A stretch of 48,384 nt of DNA, from NCBI GenBank assembly GCA_018240585.1, contig JAFEFM010000497.1, forward strand, positions 1 through 48,384, in the 5' to 3' direction. Source of the stretch: Pseudomonadota bacterium (GTDB taxonomy: Bacteria; Pseudomonadota; Gammaproteobacteria; Burkholderiales; Rhodocyclaceae). Shown here in pieces: positions 36,917 to 45,498 of the stretch. The notes under the pieces were generated by a model that saw only the letters and a list, made by a program, of their open reading frames with translations, made no database searches and was not told the DNA's origin. The first letter of the stretch is position 1, and each line of letters begins with the position of its first letter. The position numbers and the translations under genes are program-made.

Positions 36917-38239
36917 TCAGGACGCAACACCGACGCTGCCGAAGATGGCGTGCGCACAGGCAACGCCGGAGCGTACTGCGGACTCCAGCGTTGCCGGGTA
37001 GTCGGAGTCGATGTAGTCACCGGCCAGCCACAGGCCGGGCAGCGGCGTGCGCATGCCGGGGCGGAAGATGCCCGGCCGGCAGGCAATGGTCGCGCGTTTC
37101 TCGACGATGACCTGAGACCATTCCGGCGCCGGCAGGCGACGCCCGAGCTGGCGTTCGAGTTGCCCATGGGTGGCCAGGATCAGCTCGTCGCGCGCCAATT
37201 GCTCATGCGGTCCGCTGGCGCTGATCACGCAGGCGATGAGGCCTTCCGGGCCGCCGAGGCGGCCGCGGTCGAAGGCCCATTGCGCCGGTCCGGCCGTGCT
37301 GCCACTTACCAGCCCGATCATCGCGCAGGGGAGCTGCTGTCCTCGGCCCAAGGCCAGGTACACCGTCACGATCGGTTCGTGGGGCAGGGCGTCGATCTGT
37401 CCCGCGAGCCGGTCGCAGGCCCCGGTCGAGGCCAGCAGCGGCGCGGCATGGTAGGGCGCGGTCGCCAGCACCACCTGCTGCCAGGGCTGGCTGCCGGGGT
37501 CGCCTTCGAGGCGGAAACCGCCGTCGACCGGCTGGATCGCGGTGATGGCGTTGCCGGTGCGCAGCCTGCCGCGGCGGGTGGCGAGAAAGCGCGCAGCCGG
37601 AACGGGGAACAGCTCCGAAAGATCGACGCGCGGAATCAGCAGCTCGCTGGCGGCCGCGCTGGAAGCGAGGCTGTCGCGCAGCACGTTGGCGAAGACCTGC
37701 GCGCAGGCCTCGGCGATCGGCGTGTTGAGCGCCGCCACGCACAGCGGCTCCCACACGAGCTGGATCAGGTTGGCCGTCTGGCCGGTCGTGCGCAACAGAT
37801 CCGCCACCGTGGCGCCTGGCGCGACGCGAAAACCGTCGCGCTTCAGGGCGCGCATCAGGCGCAGCATCGCCAGCCTGTCGCTCCAGCTCAGTCCCTGTGC
37901 CCGCAGCAGGCCGACCGCGAGATGGAAGGGCGCGGGGAGCGCCGCAGCCCGCAGATGGAGCCGACCGGGCACATGCAGGGTGAGCGGCAGATGTTCGAGC
38001 TGGCGCGGAGAGCCGCCGGTGAGCCGCAGCAGACGGGTCAGCTCGGCATAGGCGCCGATCAGGATGTGCTGTCCGTTGTCGACGCGCCAATGCGGGTCCT
38101 TGTGCACCACGCGTGCGCGCCCGCCCAGCGTATGCGAGCGCTCGAACACGGTGACATGCACGCCGCGGCGCGCGAGTTCGACCGCGCAGGCGAGCCCGGC
38201 ATAGCCGCCTCCGATGACCGCGACTGCCGGCACGCTCAT
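36917..38239 (-). CDS. hpnE: Hydroxysqualene dehydroxylase HpnE
   Basis: A 440-residue FAD-dependent amine-oxidase-like protein. The N-terminal dinucleotide-binding motif is VIGGGYAGLACAVELARRG followed by VFERSHTLGGRARV; the C-terminal FAD motif is GLWLAGDYIDSDYPATLES. In the HpnCDE route this enzyme reduces hydroxysqualene to squalene. It is the third gene of hpnC-hpnD-hpnE, four bases after hpnD, and ends close to the REP palindrome. Confidence 0.94.
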   Translation of the reverse strand: MSVPAVAVIGGGYAGLACAVELARRGVHVTVFERSHTLGGRARVVHKDPHWRVDNGQHILIGAYAELTRLLRLTGGSPRQLEHLPLTLHVPGRLHLRAAALPAPFHLAVGLLRAQGLSWSDRLAMLRLMRALKRDGFRVAPGATVADLLRTTGQTANLIQLVWEPLCVAALNTPIAEACAQVFANVLRDSLASSAAASELLIPRVDLSELFPVPAARFLATRRGRLRTGNAITAIQPVDGGFRLEGDPGSQPWQQVVLATAPYHAAPLLASTGACDRLAGQIDALPHEPIVTVYLALGRGQQLPCAMIGLVSGSTAGPAQWAFDRGRLGGPEGLIACVISASGPHEQLARDELILATHGQLERQLGRRLPAPEWSQVIVEKRATIACRPGIFRPGMRTPLPGLWLAGDYIDSDYPATLESAVRSGVACAHAIFGSVGVAS

Positions 38240-38243
38240 CGGC

Positions 38244-39077
38244 TCAGCCCCTGAACCAGGTGGTGCCCGCCAGCCAGACCTTGCGCAGCGGCGTGAGCGA
38301 GGTGCGCCGGTCCAGCACCTGGAAGCCGTCGGCGGCGATTTCGCGCAACAGCGTGCGGTAGATCGCCGCCATCACCAGGCCGGGGCGCTGTGCCTTGCGG
38401 TCGATGGCCGGCAGGTAGGCGAAGGCCTGCTCGTAGAACTGCTCGGCGCGCTGCGCCTGGAACTCCATCAACTGGCGGAACGCGTCTGAATGGCGCGCCT
38501 CGAGGATGTCCTTGGCGGGGACGTTGAAGCGCTGCAGATCCTCCATGGGCAGGTAGATGCGGCCACGGCGCGCATCCTCGCCCACGTCGCGGATGATGTT
38601 GGTGAGCTGGAAGGCGAGTCCGAGGTCATGCGCGTATTTGAGCGTCTGCCGATCCTGATAGCCGAAGATTTCGGCCGCCAGCAGACCCACCACGCTCGCG
38701 ACCCGGTAGCAATAGAGCTGCAGGCCCTTGAAGTCGAGGTAGCGCGTCTGCGACAGGTCCATCGCCATGCCGTCGATGATCTCGAGCAGTTGCTCCTGCG
38801 GCAGGTTGAAGGCGGGCGCGACGTCCTTGAGCGCATGCCCGACGGGGTGGGTCGGCGTGCCGCCATACACCCGCGCGACTTCCTGGCGCCACCACTCCAG
38901 CTTGGTCTGCGCGATCGACGGGTCATGGCATTCATCGACCACATCGTCCACCTCGCGACAGAAGGCATACAGCGCAGTGATCGCCTGCCGACGTTCGGGC
39001 GGCAGGAACATGAAGCTGTAGTAGAAACTGGAGCCGCTCTTGGCGGCCTTCTGCTGACAGTAGTCGTGGGGATTCAT
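38244..39077 (-). CDS. hpnD: Presqualene diphosphate synthase HpnD
   Basis: A 277-residue squalene/phytoene synthase-family enzyme that condenses two FPP. Start MNPHDYCQQKAAKSGSSFYYS at 39077, overlapping hpnC by ATGA. Both Asp-rich regions are intact: AFCREVDDVVDECHD and LTNIIRDVGEDARRGRIYLP. It acts on the cytoplasmic face of the membrane. The product goes to HpnC. Confidence 0.95.
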   Translation of the reverse strand: MNPHDYCQQKAAKSGSSFYYSFMFLPPERRQAITALYAFCREVDDVVDECHDPSIAQTKLEWWRQEVARVYGGTPTHPVGHALKDVAPAFNLPQEQLLEIIDGMAMDLSQTRYLDFKGLQLYCYRVASVVGLLAAEIFGYQDRQTLKYAHDLGLAFQLTNIIRDVGEDARRGRIYLPMEDLQRFNVPAKDILEARHSDAFRQLMEFQAQRAEQFYEQAFAYLPAIDRKAQRPGLVMAAIYRTLLREIAADGFQVLDRRTSLTPLRKVWLAGTTWFRG

Positions 39078-39919
39078 GCCGATTTCCAGTTGAGGGCCCG
39101 CCAGCCCAGGCGCAGCCAGTCGCGCTTGCCCAGCGCCGGCCGCTGCCGGAAGACGTCGTAGCCCACCGCTTCGATGCGTTCGAGGATGCGCAGCCCGCCC
39201 AGCACCACCAGCCGCAGCTCCCAGCCAATGCGCCCGGGCAGGCGGGTCGCCAGCGGTGCGCCTTCCAGCATCATCGCGCGCGTGCGCCGCACCTCGAAGG
39301 CGAGCAGGGCGCGCCAGTTCGCGTCGATGGTGGCGCTGCCTGCGCACAGCGCGGCGATCATCGCTTCGTCGACACCGAAGCGCGCCAGATCGTCCTGCGG
39401 CAGGTAGATGCGGTTCTTGCGCCAGTCGAGGGCGACATCCTGCCAGAAGTTGATCAGTTGCAGGCTGGTGCAGATGCGGTCGGACAGCAGCAGGTTGTCG
39501 GGCGTGGCCGCCTTGTAGAGATGCAGCAGCAGCCGGCCCACCGGATCGGCCGAGCGCCGGCAGTAGTCGCGCAGTTCGGCGAAGTCGACATAGCGCGTCT
39601 TGCCCACGTCCTGGCTGAAGGCGTCGAGCAGGTCGCGCAGCAATTGCACCGGCAGCCCGTGTTCGCGCACCGCGCGCCCCAGGCGGTCGAACATCGGCGC
39701 CAGGCTCGCGTCTCGCACCGCCTCGCCGCGTTCCATTGCATTGAGCGCGATCAGGTAGTCATGCAGCCGCGCCAGCCTCGCCATCGGCTGCGCATCGCCC
39801 TCGTCGGCCACATCGTCGGCGCTGCGCGCAAAGTGATAGATCGCCTCCACCGGCTCGCGCAGCGAAGACGGCAGCAGTACGGATGCGACAGGAAAGTTCT
39901 CGTAGTGGTCGACGGGCAT
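39074..39919 (-). CDS. hpnC: Hydroxysqualene synthase HpnC
   Basis: A 281-residue squalene synthase-like protein starting MPVDHYENFPVASVLLP at 39919, the typical HpnC N-terminus; upstream in-frame codons to 40054 are unlikely to be coding. Asp-rich motifs are HFARSADDVADEGD and LINFWQDVALDWRKNRIYLP. It converts presqualene diphosphate to hydroxysqualene. First gene of hpnCDE, divergent from the ABC transporter. The later hopanoid gene (shc) is not in the window. Confidence 0.94.
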   Translation of the reverse strand: MPVDHYENFPVASVLLPSSLREPVEAIYHFARSADDVADEGDAQPMARLARLHDYLIALNAMERGEAVRDASLAPMFDRLGRAVREHGLPVQLLRDLLDAFSQDVGKTRYVDFAELRDYCRRSADPVGRLLLHLYKAATPDNLLLSDRICTSLQLINFWQDVALDWRKNRIYLPQDDLARFGVDEAMIAALCAGSATIDANWRALLAFEVRRTRAMMLEGAPLATRLPGRIGWELRLVVLGGLRILERIEAVGYDVFRQRPALGKRDWLRLGWRALNWKSA

Positions 39920-39959
39920 GGGGTCAGCGGGCGGGGCGGCAGACACGGGCCAGGGAGTT

Positions 39960-39989
39960 TTGGCGCGTGCAGGGCGCGCGGAGTATAAG
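39960..39989 (+). promoter_or_regulatory. Possible promoter of the Att-like ABC operon
   Basis: TTGGCG (39960-39965) and TATAAG (39984-39989) are 18 bases apart in the divergent hpnC/ABC region, about 50 bases before the ATPase start. Read by eye. Confidence 0.45.
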
Positions 39990-40039
39990 CGAAGAAGCCG
40001 TTCGGGCACTTTTCGCTGGATCAAGCGGTCCTTGCTGCC

Positions 40040-40717
40040 ATGCTGCGTATCCATTCACTCATCAAGACCCTGCCGGGCAAGCCGCCTCGCACCCTGTTCG
40101 ACCGCCTTTCGCTGCAGGTTGAAGGCGGCGAGTGTGTTGCCATCGTCGGCGAGTCGGGCGCAGGCAAATCCACCCTGCTCAACTGCATCGCCGGGCTGGA
40201 CGTGGCCGACGGCGGCAGCATCGTGGTCGGCACCCAAGAGGTTCGCGGCCTCGACGACGACCGCCTCGCGCGGCTGCGGCGAGCCCACTTCGGCTTCGTG
40301 TTCCAGGCCTTTCATGTGCTGCCGCACCTGAGCGTGCTGCACAACGTGGCGCTGCCCCTGTGGCTGCTGGGCGTCGCCGACGACGAAGCCGATGCGCGTG
40401 CGCAGGCGATGCTGGAGCGCGTCGGCCTGGGCGGACGCGGCGCCGACGCGCCCCAGGTGCTGTCCGGCGGCGAGCTGCAGCGCGTCGCCATCGCCCGCGC
40501 GCTGGTGCACAAGCCGTCCGTCGTGCTCGCCGATGAGCCCACCGGAAATCTCGATCCCGAGCGTGCGGCCGGTGTCCTCGGGCTGCTGCTGGAACAGATC
40601 CGGGAGGGCGGTGCGGCGGGCATCCTGGTCACGCATTCGCGCACCGCCGCGGCGCGGGCCGACCGGGTGCTCGAACTGCGCCGCGGCCTGCTCGTGGATG
40701 TCGGCGCGACAGCATGA
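40040..40717 (+). CDS. ABC transporter ATPase, LolD/MacB type (AttE-like)
   Basis: A 225-residue ATPase with Walker A GESGAGKSTLL, Q-loop (GFVFQAFHVLPHLSVLHN), signature LSGGELQRVAIARAL, Walker B VVLADEPTGNLD and H-loop ILVTHS. It belongs to the MacB/LolD class that drives FtsX-type permeases (mechanotransmission rather than import). The next gene, overlapping by four bases, is such a permease, and the third encodes a CrtC-like secreted protein. That trio matches the AttEFGH arrangement. The substrate is unknown. Confidence 0.92.
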   Translation: MLRIHSLIKTLPGKPPRTLFDRLSLQVEGGECVAIVGESGAGKSTLLNCIAGLDVADGGSIVVGTQEVRGLDDDRLARLRRAHFGFVFQAFHVLPHLSVLHNVALPLWLLGVADDEADARAQAMLERVGLGGRGADAPQVLSGGELQRVAIARALVHKPSVVLADEPTGNLDPERAAGVLGLLLEQIREGGAAGILVTHSRTAAARADRVLELRRGLLVDVGATA

Positions 40718-43251
40718 CGAGCGTGCTGCGCCGCATCTTCGTCGCCAGCCTGCTCAAGCGCCGGCTGGCGAGCGCGCTGTCGCTGCTGTCGATCGCGCTC
40801 GGTGTGGCGCTCGGCCTGGCGGTGCAGATCATCCACGGCGCGGCCTTGGCCGAATTCGGCCAGGGCGTGCGGCGCATGTCCGGCGTTGCCGACCTGCAGG
40901 TGGTCGGGCCGCGCGAAGGATTCGACGAGGGGCTCTATGTCCGCCTCGCGCAGCGGCCGGAAGTCGCCGAGGCGAGCCCGGTGGTGGAAGTGGATGCGCT
41001 CGTGCCGGGCCGCAGCGTGCCCTTGCGAATCCTGGGGGTCGACCTGTTCCGCGTCGCCGCCGTGCAGCCGCAATTGCTGCCGGTAGCCGAGGACAAAACT
41101 GGCGCTGAATCCGACCGGCTGGCTGCGCTGCGGCAGGATGCGTTATTCCTGTCGGCCGAGGCTGAAGCCTTCCTGTTTGACGGCCGAGCCGGCGTCGGGA
41201 GCTCGGCGCCCCGGCGGCTCACCGTGCAGTCCGGCTTGCGCCTGAATGAACTCGAGGTTGCGGGCAAGCTGGCCGGCGCGCGCGAGCGCATCGGCGTGAT
41301 GGACATCGCCGCGGCGCAGGACAGCTTCGACCGTGCCGGGCTGCTCACCCGCATCGATCTGCGCCTGGCGGCTGGCGTGACGCCCGGCCAGGCGCTGGCC
41401 GCGCTGACGCCGCTGTTGCCCGCAGGCGTGGTGCTGCGCACGGTGGACGAGGCGACCACCGAGGCGGCAAACCTGTCGCGTGCCTATCGCGTCAACCTCA
41501 ACATGCTGGCGGCGATCGCGCTGCTGACCGGCGGTTTCCTCGTCTTCTCTGCGCAGTGGCTCGCCGTCGTGCGGCGCCGGCGCGAGTTCGCCGTGCTCCG
41601 TGCCCTGGGGCTCGAGCGGGGGCAACTCGTGCGCGGCCTGCTCGCCGAGGGCGCGACCCTTGGTTGCGCCGGAGGACTGCTCGGCGTGGCCCTGGGACAT
41701 GGCCTCGCGGCGCTGGCCTTCCGCTTTGCCGGCGCCGATCTGGGAGCGGGCTTCTTCCAGGGCGTCGTGCCGACACTGCATTTCGATCCGGTCTCATCGA
41801 CAGCCTACCTGCTGCTCGGCATCGCCGCGGGGGTCGGCGGCACCTGGGCGCCCGCGCGCGAAGCGGCGCGTGTGGTGCCGGCCCGCGCCCTGCACGCCGC
41901 CGGGCTGCCCGGGAGCGCCAGCGGATCCGGGCAGGGCAGGGCATTTGCGTCGCTGGCGTTCATGGCGGCGGCGGTGGCGGCCAGTCTGCTGCCGGCCGTC
42001 GGCGGCATCCCGGTGGGCGGTTACGCGTCGGTCGTGCTGATCCTGGCAGCGGCCATCCTTGCGCTGCCGCCGCTGGCGATACTCACGTCCCGCTTGCTCG
42101 CAGCGGGCCGCTGGCCGGTGTGGCGTCTGGCGCGGGCGCGGTTCGTCGCTGCGCCGCAGCAAGTGGTCGTGGCAGCGGCCGGCGTGGTGGCGAGCGTTGC
42201 GCTGGCGTCGGCGATGGCGATCATGGTCAATTCCTTCCGCCTGTCGGTGGACGACTGGCTGACGCAGGTGCTGCCCGCCGATCTCTATCTTCGCGCCTCG
42301 CCGGCCTCGGCCAGCGGCTACCTGGACGACGCGGCGCTGCAACGCATTCGCTCGCTGCCGGGCGTGGCCGGCGTGGATGCGGTGCGTGCAATCAACCTCA
42401 GGCTGGATGCTGACAGCGCGCCGGTGACGCTGCTGGCGCGACCGGTGGCGCAGGGCTGGGGGTTGCCGCTGGTCGATGGCACGCGCACGCCAGCGCGCGA
42501 TGCGAGGCGTCCGCCCGCCTGGATTTCCGAAGCGATTGCCGACGCACGGGAGCTGAAGCCGGGCGACCGGCTGGATCTGCCGATTGCCGGGACATTGCAC
42601 GCATTCACTGTCGCCGGCATCTGGCGCGACTACGCCCGCCAGCATGGCGCAGTGGTCGTCGAGCGCGCTGACTATGTCGCGCTGAGCGGCGACGAGCGCA
42701 TCAACGACATCTCGCTCCGGCTTGCCGACGTGGGTGACGCCGATCGCGTCGCGTCCGCGCTCAGGGAGCTTTTCGGCAGGGACAGAGTGGAGATTGCCCG
42801 GCCGGGGGAGATCCGTGCCGTCACGCTGCAGATCTTCGACCGGACTTTCCTCATCACCTACCTGATGGAGGCAGTTGCGGTGGCGATCGGCCTGTTCGGA
42901 ATCGCCACGACCTTCGCCGCGCAGGCGGCGACACGAAGCGGCGAGTTCGGCATGTTGCGGCACCTAGGCTTCACCCGGCGCGACGTGGGCCGCTTGTTGG
43001 CGCTGGAGGGCAGCCTGGCGTGCCTGATGGGGGTGCTGGCGGGGCTGCTCGGCGGGGGCGGCGTGTCGGTGGTGCTGGTCGAGGTAGTAAACCGCCAGAG
43101 CTTCCACTGGAGCATGGACTACGCCGTGCCCTGGCGTGCGTTGGGGCTGTTCGCGCTCGGGCTCTTGGTGCTTGCCGGCGCGGTGGCCCGGCTTGCCGGC
43201 GCGCATGCGATGCGGCGCTCGGCAGTGCTGGCGGTGAAGGAGGACTGGTGA
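40714..43251 (+). CDS. FtsX-family ABC permease, long form (AttF/G-like)
   Basis: An 845-residue membrane protein. A first membrane helix (ASALSLLSIALGVALGLAVQI) is followed by a periplasmic MacB-like region to about residue 250. An FtsX domain follows (LLTGGFLVFSAQWLAVVRRR, then LRALGLERGQLVRGLL). Further helices lie in the middle (about 400-500). A second periplasmic region precedes a C-terminal FtsX domain (MEAVAVAIGLFGIATTFAAQ, then LRHLGFTRRDVGRLLALEG). Such two-FtsX permeases resemble a fusion of two half-permeases. It overlaps the ATPase gene by ATGA and the CrtC-like gene by one base (TGATG). Confidence 0.92.
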   Translation: MTSVLRRIFVASLLKRRLASALSLLSIALGVALGLAVQIIHGAALAEFGQGVRRMSGVADLQVVGPREGFDEGLYVRLAQRPEVAEASPVVEVDALVPGRSVPLRILGVDLFRVAAVQPQLLPVAEDKTGAESDRLAALRQDALFLSAEAEAFLFDGRAGVGSSAPRRLTVQSGLRLNELEVAGKLAGARERIGVMDIAAAQDSFDRAGLLTRIDLRLAAGVTPGQALAALTPLLPAGVVLRTVDEATTEAANLSRAYRVNLNMLAAIALLTGGFLVFSAQWLAVVRRRREFAVLRALGLERGQLVRGLLAEGATLGCAGGLLGVALGHGLAALAFRFAGADLGAGFFQGVVPTLHFDPVSSTAYLLLGIAAGVGGTWAPAREAARVVPARALHAAGLPGSASGSGQGRAFASLAFMAAAVAASLLPAVGGIPVGGYASVVLILAAAILALPPLAILTSRLLAAGRWPVWRLARARFVAAPQQVVVAAAGVVASVALASAMAIMVNSFRLSVDDWLTQVLPADLYLRASPASASGYLDDAALQRIRSLPGVAGVDAVRAINLRLDADSAPVTLLARPVAQGWGLPLVDGTRTPARDARRPPAWISEAIADARELKPGDRLDLPIAGTLHAFTVAGIWRDYARQHGAVVVERADYVALSGDERINDISLRLADVGDADRVASALRELFGRDRVEIARPGEIRAVTLQIFDRTFLITYLMEAVAVAIGLFGIATTFAAQAATRSGEFGMLRHLGFTRRDVGRLLALEGSLACLMGVLAGLLGGGGVSVVLVEVVNRQSFHWSMDYAVPWRALGLFALGLLVLAGAVARLAGAHAMRRSAVLAVKEDW

Positions 43252-44459
43252 TGCGACACGCGCCGTTGGCCGGATGGATGGGGCAGGGGAGCGGCGGCTT
43301 CGTCCACGCCATCCTGCATCGGCTGCAGGCCTTGGTCTTCCTCTTCTTTGCCGCGCTGGCGCTGGCGCCGGCAGCGGCAGCGGCAGCGGCAGCGGCAGCG
43401 GACTTTGCCCCCGTGCGGCCGGATGTAGCGCTCGCCTTTCCGCGCGATCTGGGTGCCCACCCCGCATTTCGCACCGAATGGTGGTACGTCACCGGCTGGA
43501 TCACCGACGAAACCGGTACCGATCGTGGTTTCCAGGTGACCTTCTTTCGCGTGCGCACCGGTATCGGGGAGCGCAGCGCAAGCCGCTTCGCGCCGACGCA
43601 GTTGGTGCTCGCCCATGCCGCCATCGCCGACCCCGCGGCGGGCCGGCTGCAGCATGGCGAACGCGCCGAGCGCGCGCTGCCTCCGCTGGCGGGTGCCGAG
43701 GAAGGGCGAACCCGCGCCTGGATACGCGACTGGCTGCTGGAGTGGGATGGCACCCGTTACCGCGCACGAGCGTCGACCGATGCCTTTTCGTTCGAACTCG
43801 ACTTCGTGCCCGGCACCGCGCCCGTGCTGAATGGGCGTGGCGGTTTCAGCCGGAAGGCGCCCGATCCCCGCCACGCCAGCCACTACTACAGCCGCCCGCA
43901 ATTGAAGGTGGAGGGCACCCTGACGCTCGATGGCCGGCGTCATGCGGTTCGAGGCACGGCGTGGCTGGATCACGAGTGGTCCAGCGAGCTGATGCCGGAG
44001 CGCGCGAAAGGCTGGGACTGGATCGGCATCAACCTGCACGAAGGTGGCTCGCTGATGGCCTTCCGCATGCGCGATCGCGACGGCCAGCCGATGTGGGCCG
44101 CTTTGACTTTCGTGGAGAAAGGGCAGATCCGCCGCGGGGAAGGCCCTGATGCGGTGCGCTTCGTGCCGCTTCGCGTCTGGCGTTCACCGCGCACCGGCGC
44201 TGACTATCCGGTCGAGTGGCGCCTCGAACTCCCCCCGGCCGAGCCTGGCGAGCGCACACGGCAATTCCGTCTGGTGCCCTTGATGGACGACCAGGAACTC
44301 GACAGCTCGCGTTCGACGGGCGCGATCTACTGGGAGGGGGCGGTGCGCCTGCTGGAAACCATCGACGACGCGGGGGCGGGTGGAGCAGATGGCGGATCAC
44401 GTGAAATTGGCCGCGGCTATCTGGAGATGACGGGTTATGCCAACCGGCCACGCATGTAA
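43251..44459 (+). CDS. CrtC-like lipocalin-domain secreted protein (AttH-like)
   Basis: A 402-residue protein of the COG5621/CrtC family of predicted secreted hydrolases. The N-terminal hydrophobic segment (ALVFLFFAALALAP) plus ten alanines forms a signal peptide; the alanine run comes from a hexanucleotide repeat. Family hallmarks are FRTEWWYVTGWITDETGTDR, FQVTFFRVRTGI, HYYSRPQLKVEGTL, GTAWLDHEWSSELM and WDWIGINLHEGGSLMAFRMR. The two WWY/DHEW motif blocks are intact. It is exported and probably acts with the ABC permease; the chemistry is unknown. The start at 43251 overlaps the permease stop. Confidence 0.9.
   Translation: MRHAPLAGWMGQGSGGFVHAILHRLQALVFLFFAALALAPAAAAAAAAAADFAPVRPDVALAFPRDLGAHPAFRTEWWYVTGWITDETGTDRGFQVTFFRVRTGIGERSASRFAPTQLVLAHAAIADPAAGRLQHGERAERALPPLAGAEEGRTRAWIRDWLLEWDGTRYRARASTDAFSFELDFVPGTAPVLNGRGGFSRKAPDPRHASHYYSRPQLKVEGTLTLDGRRHAVRGTAWLDHEWSSELMPERAKGWDWIGINLHEGGSLMAFRMRDRDGQPMWAALTFVEKGQIRRGEGPDAVRFVPLRVWRSPRTGADYPVEWRLELPPAEPGERTRQFRLVPLMDDQELDSSRSTGAIYWEGAVRLLETIDDAGAGGADGGSREIGRGYLEMTGYANRPRM
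43370..43399 (+). repeat. Five GGCAGC hexanucleotide repeats in the signal peptide region
   Basis: GGCAGC is repeated exactly five times (30 bases), encoding ten Ala in frame between the hydrophobic core and the mature part of the CrtC-like protein. Slippage by one unit would add or remove two residues without breaking the frame. Confidence 0.95.
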
Positions 44460-44548
44460 GCCCTGATGCGGCAGCATTGCACGCCTTGCCTGCCCACCCC
44501 GATGCGATAATCCCGACGCCGGAATTTCCGCAATGCAAGGGCAGGGGC

Positions 44549-45439
44549 ATGAAGATTCTGTTGTTGGGCAGTAACGGGCAGGTGGGCTGGGAACTGCAGC
44601 GTTCGCTCGCACCGCTGGGCGAGGTGGTGGCGTTGGGTCGCGCGGGCGATGGCGAACTGAGTGGCGACCTCTCGCGACCGGCCGATCTGGTCACGACCGT
44701 ACGCCGGCTGAAGCCAGACGTGATCGTCAACGCGGCGGCCTACACCGCCGTCGACAAGGCCGAGAGTGAGCCGGAACTTGCCCGCACCATCAACGCGGAG
44801 GCCGTCGCCTGCCTGTCTGGCGAGGCCGCGGCACTGGACGCCTGGCTGGTGCATTACTCCACCGATTACGTTTTCGACGGCAGCGGCGACCGGCCGTGGC
44901 GCGAGGACGATGCCACCGCGCCGATGTCGGTGTACGGCAGCACGAAGCTGGCGGGCGAGGAGGCGATCCGTGCCAGCAGCTGCCGCCACCTGATCCTGCG
45001 CACTTCGTGGGTCTATGCGGCGCGCGGCGGCAACTTCGCGCGCACGATGCTGCGCCTGGCCGCCGAGCGAGACCGCCTGACCGTGATCGACGACCAGGTG
45101 GGCGCGCCCACCGGCGCCGAGCTGATCGCCGACGTCAGCGCCCATGCCTTGCGCAGCGGACTGCGCGAGCCCGGCCTGTCGGGCACGTATCACCTGGCGG
45201 CGGCCGGCGAGACAAGCTGGCACGGCTATGCGCGCTTCGTCATCGACGAAGCACGCGCACTGGGCCTCGCGCTGAAGGTGACCGACATCGCCGCCATCCC
45301 GACCTCGGATTACCCCACACCCGCGCGGCGACCGCTCAATTCGCGGCTCGACACCTCGCGCCTGCACGAGCGCTTCGGCCTCGTGCTGCCCGACTGGCGC
45401 GCAGGCGTGCGCCGCATGCTGCGCGAAGTGCTGCACTAA
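44549..45439 (+). CDS. rfbD: dTDP-4-dehydrorhamnose reductase
   Basis: A 296-residue short-chain dehydrogenase-type enzyme completing dTDP-L-rhamnose synthesis. NADPH motif GSNGQVG (7-13), INAEAVACLS, STDYVFDG, and the catalytic Tyr129/Lys133 (YGSTK). The start at 44549 gives MKILLLGSNGQVGWELQRSL. The other rhamnose genes (rfbA, rfbB, rfbC) are not in the window, so they lie elsewhere. With manC next, it suggests O-antigen or exopolysaccharide sugar supply. Confidence 0.95.
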   Translation: MKILLLGSNGQVGWELQRSLAPLGEVVALGRAGDGELSGDLSRPADLVTTVRRLKPDVIVNAAAYTAVDKAESEPELARTINAEAVACLSGEAAALDAWLVHYSTDYVFDGSGDRPWREDDATAPMSVYGSTKLAGEEAIRASSCRHLILRTSWVYAARGGNFARTMLRLAAERDRLTVIDDQVGAPTGAELIADVSAHALRSGLREPGLSGTYHLAAAGETSWHGYARFVIDEARALGLALKVTDIAAIPTSDYPTPARRPLNSRLDTSRLHERFGLVLPDWRAGVRRMLREVLH

Positions 45440-45498
45440 GACTTGCATCCGCACACGCCAGCAACGCGCTTTCTAAGATTCCACACGAGATCCAGCAG

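Noticed and set aside
41794-42963. Minus-strand frame of 389 residues inside the FtsX permease gene
   Set aside because: Arg/His/Gln-rich shadow; the plus-strand permease has clear membrane segments.
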